Of a DNA stretch of 64,000 nt, positions 58,014 through 64,000 are shown piece after piece. The position numbers and the translations under genes were made by a program. The DNA is taken from contig CM062380.1 of assembly GCA_031310005.1 (NCBI GenBank), forward strand, positions 1 through 64,000, in the 5' to 3' direction. The notes beneath the pieces were generated by a model. It had not been told where the DNA came from, did no database searches, and worked only from the letters and a program-made list of their open reading frames with translations. This stretch comes from Dactylellina haptotyla (Eukaryota; Ascomycota; Orbiliomycetes; Orbiliales; Orbiliaceae). Each line of letters opens with the position of its first letter. Position 1 is the first letter of the stretch.

Positions 58014-59625
58014 TTATAGGTTGCCTTTTCTGATCGCCGGCGGTGGCGATAGTGGCTCCGGGTGTAAATTATTATTTATTTCAACAAATGAATCGGTTTC
58101 AAAGCTCGTCCGAGAAGGTGGGGGGGTTTCGTTCCGATGACTGCTGGACCTTATTTGATCACTTCCCATCACGTGAGAGACGTATGGCAATAAATCATTC
58201 ATTTCGTGTGATCGACCTTTGACTATCGTATGGGATTGAGTCTGCGCCTCGATTTCAACCACGAATGTTGTACCAGACGATGGTCGAAGTCTCTCAGTGT
58301 AGCCAACAGAGGAACTTAGTGTGTACAACTCCCCATTAACTGTCGGATTTGAGTTGATTGTTCGAGTTGGCACGCTCTTCGACAAATGAGGTATTAATCG
58401 CGTGAACAGTGGCTTGATAGCTGGCCCGGAGGCGCATATCAATGCTACGTTAGCCTCGATGATAGACCACAGTAGACCCCCCGTTATGCTGACTAGAAAG
58501 AGATTTTCGAGTTAGGTTAAATCCTCACAACAAAATGACCTCGCGACACTGCGTCTTACATGTAATATCCATACTCCCGAGAGAATCAAGAGTAGTAATT
58601 CGTACGATGCTAGCAACCGATACCAGTATTCCAAGTCCGAATAGAACTATAATAAGAATTCGCTTTCTTAAATCAAGCTCAAGCTTCCACGCCAGTGGCA
58701 TAGGTAGGAGCACTAGAAGCAAATCGGTAAGCATATTTACGCTACCGGAAACGTAGAAAAAGTCCTTGATAACGATGCACTTCGTGGGTTTCGTTAACGC
58801 AATTCGGAAGTCGAAGGCGGCTTCGATGGGATGGCATTGAAAGATGGTTATAAAAAATGTCAAAACGAAGAAAAGTATAATTAAAGCCAGAATCGAATAT
58901 AAGGCATTCTGGAACCATCTTATACCGGCGAAAATTCTGAGATATAGAGCGATAACTGAGCACTTTGCCATCGTAAGCGAAAATGAATACAAGACAACCA
59001 TTGCGAACAGCATCTAATAGGTATATGACAATTAGATCCAAATTCATATTTCGATCGATGATTAATACCTTTATTAAAGATATAGACCTTTCTACTACTG
59101 TAGTTAAATCGGTCAGCCAAACATGGACACCTAAGCCAAGATGAGCCGTTGCTGTGGGTCATCATACTAGTCAGTCAGTGATCCTTAAATATTGCAGGTT
59201 GAAAAGCATAATAGAAATCGAACATATAGCTTACCATAGAGACAGAGCGTTGACAAAGCGAGAGCCGTAACCTTGAAAACCGTGGTGTCATCAATATAAT
59301 TATCAAGAATCTGACTTGTAGAGATATAGTACCCACCGTCCCAAGTATTACTAAGGCTATTTTAAAGCAATGCCATTATTAACAACGTATCCAAATAAAC
59401 TTGAGTAAGCATAAACGTACTATCTTCTAGCTGCAACTTTTTAACCAGCACTATTCGCCCATAAAGCCTCAATAAAAGTGCCAATGTGACCAAGGATACC
59501 ATGCAGATGTTGACGGCGTAAATTTGTGTTGTGAGATTTTTTTTATCGTTGAGATCGAGTCCTTGTAATGGCGGAAGGACAAATCCGGTGGGCAAGCCAG
59601 TGATTCCCGTCAATGATGTTGTCAT
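58014..59625 (-). CDS. PTH11-like / rhodopsin-domain integral membrane protein
   Basis: Five exons, 59625-59401, 59271-59235, 59151-59069, 59013-58560 and 58492-58014, sum to 425 codons plus stop, all phases fitting. Seven hydrophobic segments are visible. Family marks are LLLRLYGRIVLVKKLQLEDS after the first segment, HLGLGVHVW (the GxGxHxW block), SLTMAKCSVIALYLRIFA, VNMLTDLLLVLLPMPLAWKL (the DxxLxxLPxP motif), and WSIIEANVALICASGPAIKP (IE.N..IicAslP). It lacks an N-terminal CFEM domain. The cytoplasmic tail of about 130 residues is Ser/Thr/Pro-rich. Relatives such as Pth11 act as surface sensors in pathogenic fungi; most others are uncharacterised. The first intron (59400-59272, 129 bases) is longer than usual and was set by the open frame on its far side. 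Confidence 0.88.
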
Positions 59626-60629
59626 CTTCCCGTGAATTTAAGCTGCCAAGTGAAGTGTTAATACGTATTGGGTTCTCGAATTGAAAATTGTATATATAGC
59701 GGTTTGTGTGTTACCTACAAACCCACCCAACGTGATATCGGACTCCAAGTTCGCTATCACCAGTAGATAAAAAAATTCGAGACTTTCCAAAGAAGCTAAG
59801 ATTCAGACGCAAGGCCCCAACATATATATTCAGGAACTAAATCTTGCAGAGATATTTAGCTGCCGTGTATCCGTGTTGACGCTACTGGCACATTCCATAG
59901 GTGCAGCTCATACGCATCCGGGCACCAACGCAGGAACCACTGCGCTTTCGGTGTACATTCGATGGAAATAGGAATAAACCTGACATTTTAACTGTTGCTA
60001 CTTGCCAACATGAAGAAATTTTGGATCATCTAAGACCAGACGAGGCCTTCATAAGTATGTGTACAACATCCGAACGGGCTGGATAAATGCTGAACGTGAT
60101 GCTCTACACCCCTGATTGTCAACGCACATATATCATCTTCAGCCGTGAAGCCATTTAAGTTTTGGTCTCCCAATATTCTGGTAAAAAGAAAATGTGCCCC
60201 GCTAGACCAAATGCAGATTTTGAATGTAAACGTGCTCTTCATGAGAATGACACAAAAATATCTCTCAAGTGTCCAAGCACCCTCCACAAACACGGCAAAT
60301 CCACGCTAAGGCTCACGATCCGGGCTGAATCTCGTGGCAAGAGGGTCAATTATCGATTGATCAGATCGCGATTCACGATTTCACTATTCCCTGATAAGAC
60401 AAGGGTGTCATGTTGGAACCATCCTGGAAATTTGCGACCTTCATAGCGATATAACAAATACCTTCTCTGCACGGGACAGAAATACCTCCTGATCGAAACC
60501 CGACTGAGAATTCCCGGGGAAAAAACACCCTCTGGAACCCAAAGAAGCAAATTGGCCAAAAATTCCAACTCAGCAAAAGAATGATTGGGGGAAAAAAAGA
60601 AACAACAAGCCAATGAAGGAAAAGATTCC
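59626..60629. other. intergenic
   Basis: About 1 kb between the PTH11-like gene start and the 3' end of the GST gene (both minus). Several 60-94-codon frames lack motifs. No gene is seen. Confidence 0.45.
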
Positions 60630-61698
60630 TTATCCCATTACTTTTTCGATATCCCAAAATTCCATCTTGCTATTTGGCACAAAATTATCATAGTGTGGCA
60701 CATTGTACTCGGGGTGCTCTGCAACTTCTTTAAATTGCATCTCTCCGATCCTTTTAAGTTTCGGCTCCTTCCACATCTTTGAAATATAGGCTGTAGCCTC
60801 CGGACTTGCCGCAGAAACATCGACAGAATAAGTGAAAAACCTCTATAATGAGGTACGTAGGTTAGATCTGACGTTAAATTTCACATGCCAAGGTGGGAAC
60901 GAATCTTACGGAGAGAATGGGCCAGTAGAAAGCATCTGCAATGCTAAATTTCCCGAGGAGGAAGCCTTCGTCCTCGGTTCCCAGAGTTTCTGCCGCCATC
61001 TTACGAGCTGTCTCAAAGATAGAGAGCACACGCTTAACCTCCTTTTTTGCCTTCTCACTCAACTCTGGTGGTGGGTTATATTTGACGGGGAAGTTGTGAG
61101 TGAGGTCAGTTCGGATATTAACGAACCCAGAGTGAAGCTAATAAAAATATCAATAAACCTTCGACTTGACGTCGCGTTCGCGTAACTTCCAGAGCTAATC
61201 GGAATATAGGGCTATATCTTACCTCGGCGACAATACTCCGTCCATAAGTCCGCAATGCGATGTTCTCGGGCCACAAACCTTTCTCTGGGTATCTTTCATT
61301 GAGATATTCTCCGATTGCGAATGAATCGTGTATTGGCTGAGGGAGCTCTGGAGCAATAATGACTGGCACGAGGCCAGAGGGCGATTCTTCGTGAAGCTGG
61401 ACACAAAGGTACAATAGCACAATTGTCATCATGAAGCACTTTTATGTTTTGAATGAGCATCGGGTGATCCGGGTATAGCATGAACTAACCAGTGCGAGAG
61501 ATTCCGGGTCTGCCAGGCGGTACCATTGCGCGGAATAGGGTATATCAAAGTATTCCAGTAGTGCAATTGGACGAACCGTCCAGCCTGGGCACTATTAGTA
61601 ACTTCTCCATGGCTACAAAGCTCGAAAGGACTAGATAACCTACTGGAATACCGGATTGGCAAGGCCAAAAGCCGAAGCTCTTCAGATCCTGAGGCCAT
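60630..61698 (-). CDS. glutathione S-transferase-like protein
   Basis: Five exons, 61698-61644, 61584-61490, 61396-61223, 61137-60910 and 60842-60630, give 254 codons plus stop with phases intact. The N-terminal thioredoxin-like domain starts with LALPIRYSSWTVRPIALLEY, in which Ser in YSSW is the likely glutathione-activating residue. HEESPSGLVPVII contains the cis-Pro, and HDSFAIGEYLNERYPEKGLW is the ESxAIxxYL-type glutathione-binding block. The C-terminal helical domain has GFLLGKFSIADAFYWPIL (the usual SIADA motif). The sequence resembles bacterial-type and fungal GST-family proteins of about 220-260 residues. It is a cytosolic enzyme that conjugates glutathione to electrophiles or removes it from them. 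The substrate is unknown. Confidence 0.9.
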
Positions 61699-62811
61699 GC
61701 CGAAAATTCGCCCTCGAGTTGTTACGCGTCGTCTTTACTGGATATACAATTTTTTTTCCCCAGTGAACCAAGCTACGCGAACAGGATATTCAATTGGCCA
61801 ATGAATTGGGAATTGCTTTGAAGCCCGATACCCCTCTTTATACAAGCAGAGTCTCACGACAGAATGTTACAACCACAAGAGCAATAAGACAGCCAAAAGA
61901 GCATTCACATCAATCGTTGTGCAGCTTCTCATACTTCGTATTAGTCATCCGTAGGATAGGCAGCCGTCCAGAAAAGTTGATTTGTGTTCCCGGACCCGGG
62001 AAGGTGTTCAAAACCAGAAAAAGAATCCTTCTAAGCGGGTTCCAAAGCCCTGGTCCGTCGGCCGTCCAAGTGGGGTTTGGCCATCGGGCATCTACGAGCA
62101 ACAAGTACAGCTTTGTGTTGCTTAGTCAGGAGGTTCGAGTTGCGACAAAATCCAACATCGGGCTAGCGACAACTCATTCTTGGACCGGACTGGATCTCAA
62201 GCTTGAGGTTTCAAGCAAACCGATAACCTGTGCAAAAGGATGGCTAGAGTCTCTTCTGCTAAAGACTTCAGAGGCTGAGATTCACCCGGCAGATGCAGCC
62301 GAAGCTCCTTTGGGGCTTCCATCCGACATTACCCCTGCTCTCGTGATGCCCGAATACGTCACGAGACCCTTAATCACTCCAAATATGGAAGCGACCATCT
62401 GGACCAACACAGGGGAAGAGCTCTGGTAGTCTGTTTGACCTGCGGTTTCCAACCAGCGCCACTTCCCCAGAATCAGCTGGCAGCAGAGTAAGACTCCAAT
62501 CATGCGCATCGTCGGTCTTTGGCCGGTAGGACTTTGCGGGGAACCCGTATGGGGAACCCGCACAGCGGACCATGTCAGCTGGAGTTATTCCTAGACTGCA
62601 GAAATCCCATTTCGAGAGCGCACGATGAAGACAGATGACCGAATCGTCTCGGCGGCGAATCGCCAAACACAGGGACATCATATTTAACCATGGCATACCC
62701 AAAGAGCGACTTCGGAAACCACTCGCGTGAGGTATTACCGTTGCGCATTCAACCGTTATTTTCAACATAAATCGCATTTTTTCACAGTCTATTTGACCCA
62801 TACTTGGATCT
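61699..62811. other. intergenic with overlapping unexplained open frames
   Basis: This is 1.1 kb between divergent genes (GST on minus, DUF4097-type on plus). A plus-strand frame at 61794-62429 (211 codons, first ATG unclear, opens with TTG) and a minus-strand frame at 62370-62801 (143 codons) overlap. Neither shows a recognisable motif, signal peptide or clean start context. The composition is GC-richer than other intergenic DNA here. One of them could be a small lineage-specific gene or a decayed one. Confidence 0.4.
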
Positions 62812-64000
62812 ATGAGTTGGTTTAAGAGCAGGACAGAAGATTCGGCGGCTAGTAGTTCAACTGGAACCGCTGGAGAGACGGCAGCCCTACTCCCAAATGA
62901 AGAATACAGACTTGCACGGCGGCCACGGCCGAGTAGAAGCCGTCTATGGTTACTGCCAGCTATTACTTTCCTCTTGATGATGTCTTTTTTGACACATCAA
63001 TGCACCGTCTGGTTTTTTGGTGGGACGTATGTAACAAAGGTTTGTTAGCTCGATGGTTAAATGGGTCGTCGAAAAGTGGGTCTAACAGAAAATTCTGCAG
63101 GGGCAAACACTAGCTACTCAGCTCGAATACACGCATAGAGTCGGATTTTGGATAGAGGGGAATGGGAAATTGGAAGGGAGTCTGGAAGTACTGGAAGTTG
63201 GCGATAGCGAGGAACCGAAGCTTGAGGTGGAGGTGTTTCCTCTAACATGGGACACAAAGGGATTCAGCTCTGTACAGCTTGAGAACCTCCCGACAGGAGT
63301 TGCTTTGAAGGTAAGTTAGCACGAGCTAGAGGATCTGGTCGCATGAGAGTTGCCTCGAGCAGATACTGACTCTTGACTAATAGTGCGAGAGGGGCCTTGA
63401 ACGGTCTTGGTTTTGGCGCACAATTCCCAGGATAAAGGTTTCGGCCAAGCTCTACCTTAGAGTAGAAAAACTGAGAGAACTCTCAATCTCCACAAATACG
63501 CTGGATTTTCAACTGAACCTTCAAAATGCCGATCTTCTCAAAACCGTTATAAATTCCAAGACCGGCAGTTTCAAGTCCCCTAATCCCTTCAAGTCGTTAG
63601 ACACCGAAATTCGTACCACCGAAGGAGATATCTCAGGGCCATTTGCGCTCTACGACCGGCTGAGACTGCTCACGGAAGCCGGGAATATTGACATCAGGGC
63701 GATACCCCAAGAAGGAACTGACACAGCTACTACAAAACTGAGAACGGGTACTGGAGATATTAAAATCAGTTTCGAAGAGTCGACTATTTCTAGGGCATTT
63801 GAAACCGCGATAGAGACAACATCCGGGAATGTCAAGGGCGACCTATTACTCGGGAGCAATTTATTTGTGAAATCTGAAAGTGGTGACATTGGTATTCACG
63901 TTTCCGGCACCGATTCCGCGGAGTCTTTCTTCAGAACCGAGAATAGTTCGGGTATGACCAATGTGAAGGTTGTCGGCGGACGAATGAGGAAGGTGATTAG
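62812..64000 (+). CDS. single-pass membrane protein with DUF4097-type (putative adhesin) beta-repeat domain, incomplete at window edge
   Basis: Exons 62812-63039, 63101-63310 and 63384 to beyond 64000 keep phase. Cytoplasmic N-terminus of about 45 residues, then one hydrophobic segment (LWLLPAITFLLMMSFLTHQC) as a probable signal-anchor. An ordinary folded stretch follows, and then repeats of the type FKSLDTEIRTTEGDISGPF, TTKLRTGTGDIKISF, FETAIETTSGNVKGDLLLG and FVKSESGDIGIHV. The alternating GDI/GNV pattern every 20-25 residues is the mark of DUF4097-like parallel beta-helix domains, common in fungal transmembrane proteins of this architecture. Function unknown. The gene runs off the window, so its end and any C-terminal region are not seen. 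Confidence 0.85.

Noticed and set aside
1-64000. Secondary-metabolite gene cluster
   Set aside because: P450, GST, MFS and a Zn2Cys6 factor are present but scattered over 50 kb, and no polyketide synthase, peptide synthetase, terpene synthase or prenyltransferase is seen.
1-64000. tRNA, rRNA or CRISPR features
   Set aside because: I looked for B-box-like GGTTCRANNCC with a matching A-box and for regularly spaced repeats and found no convincing case. A covariance-model scan would be needed to exclude a tRNA.

Overview
The window is nuclear DNA of a filamentous ascomycete (Pezizomycotina). The evidence is short introns (mostly 45-90 bases) with GTAAGT-like donors, CTAAC/CTAAT branch sites and AG acceptors, together with families typical of this group: PTH11/rhodopsin-type membrane receptor, RTA1 protein, Zn2Cys6 regulator, MFS transporters, AA9 lytic polysaccharide monooxygenase with a CBM1, tyrosinase, phiA-like wall protein and proteinase-K-type subtilase. 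A block of about 3.9 kb (about 16.0-19.9 kb) is almost pure A+T and looks like DNA altered by repeat-induced point mutation (RIP). The sequence does not let me name the genus.

Layout. 0.3-6.5 kb (+): secreted SGNH/GDSL esterase, GPI-anchored Thr-rich surface protein, Y_phosphatase3-type phosphatase. 6.8-8.7 kb (-): DAL5-type MFS permease. 8.7-14.6 kb: long stretch in which I see no gene. 14.6-15.2 kb (+): phiA-like secreted protein. 15.6-16.0 kb (-): 3' half of an EI24/Rrt8-type membrane protein, cut where the AT-rich block begins. 20.3-22.2 kb (-): secreted Thr-rich protein with a Cys-rich C-terminal module. 25.1-27.1 kb (+): cytochrome P450. 27.3-28.7 kb: two small uncertain genes. 29.6-31.0 kb (-): secreted aldose 1-epimerase. 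33.0-34.1 kb (-): RTA1-type protein. 34.8-36.1 kb (-): Zn2Cys6 factor. 36.8-37.9 kb (+): severin/gelsolin-type actin-binding protein. 38.1-39.6 kb (-): tandem-repeat secreted protein. 41.4-43.7 kb (-): tyrosinase. 45.1-47.7 kb (-): MFS transporter with a long central loop. 48.5-49.4 kb (-): unknown secreted protein. 50.1-51.3 kb (-): AA9-CBM1. 53.0-54.3 kb (-): subtilase. 58.0-59.6 kb (-): PTH11-like receptor. 60.6-61.7 kb (-): glutathione S-transferase. 62.8 kb to the edge (+): DUF4097-type membrane protein, incomplete.

The genes do not form an obvious biosynthetic cluster. They look like an accessory, environment-facing region: ten genes encode predicted secreted or surface products, six encode multi-pass membrane proteins (one of these a fragment), and P450, GST and transporters suggest detoxification or uptake. 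Exon models were built by hand. Those marked as summing to a whole number of codons were checked for reading phase at every junction.

Most worth a second look: the interstitial telomere-like motif exactly at the breakpoint of the truncated EI24-type gene; the long, C-to-T/G-to-A-diverged inverted repeat inside the AT block; perfect hairpins upstream of two secreted-protein genes; a GC-rich single-exon gelsolin-family gene; and micro-exons of 16 and 19 bases in the tyrosinase and an MFS gene.
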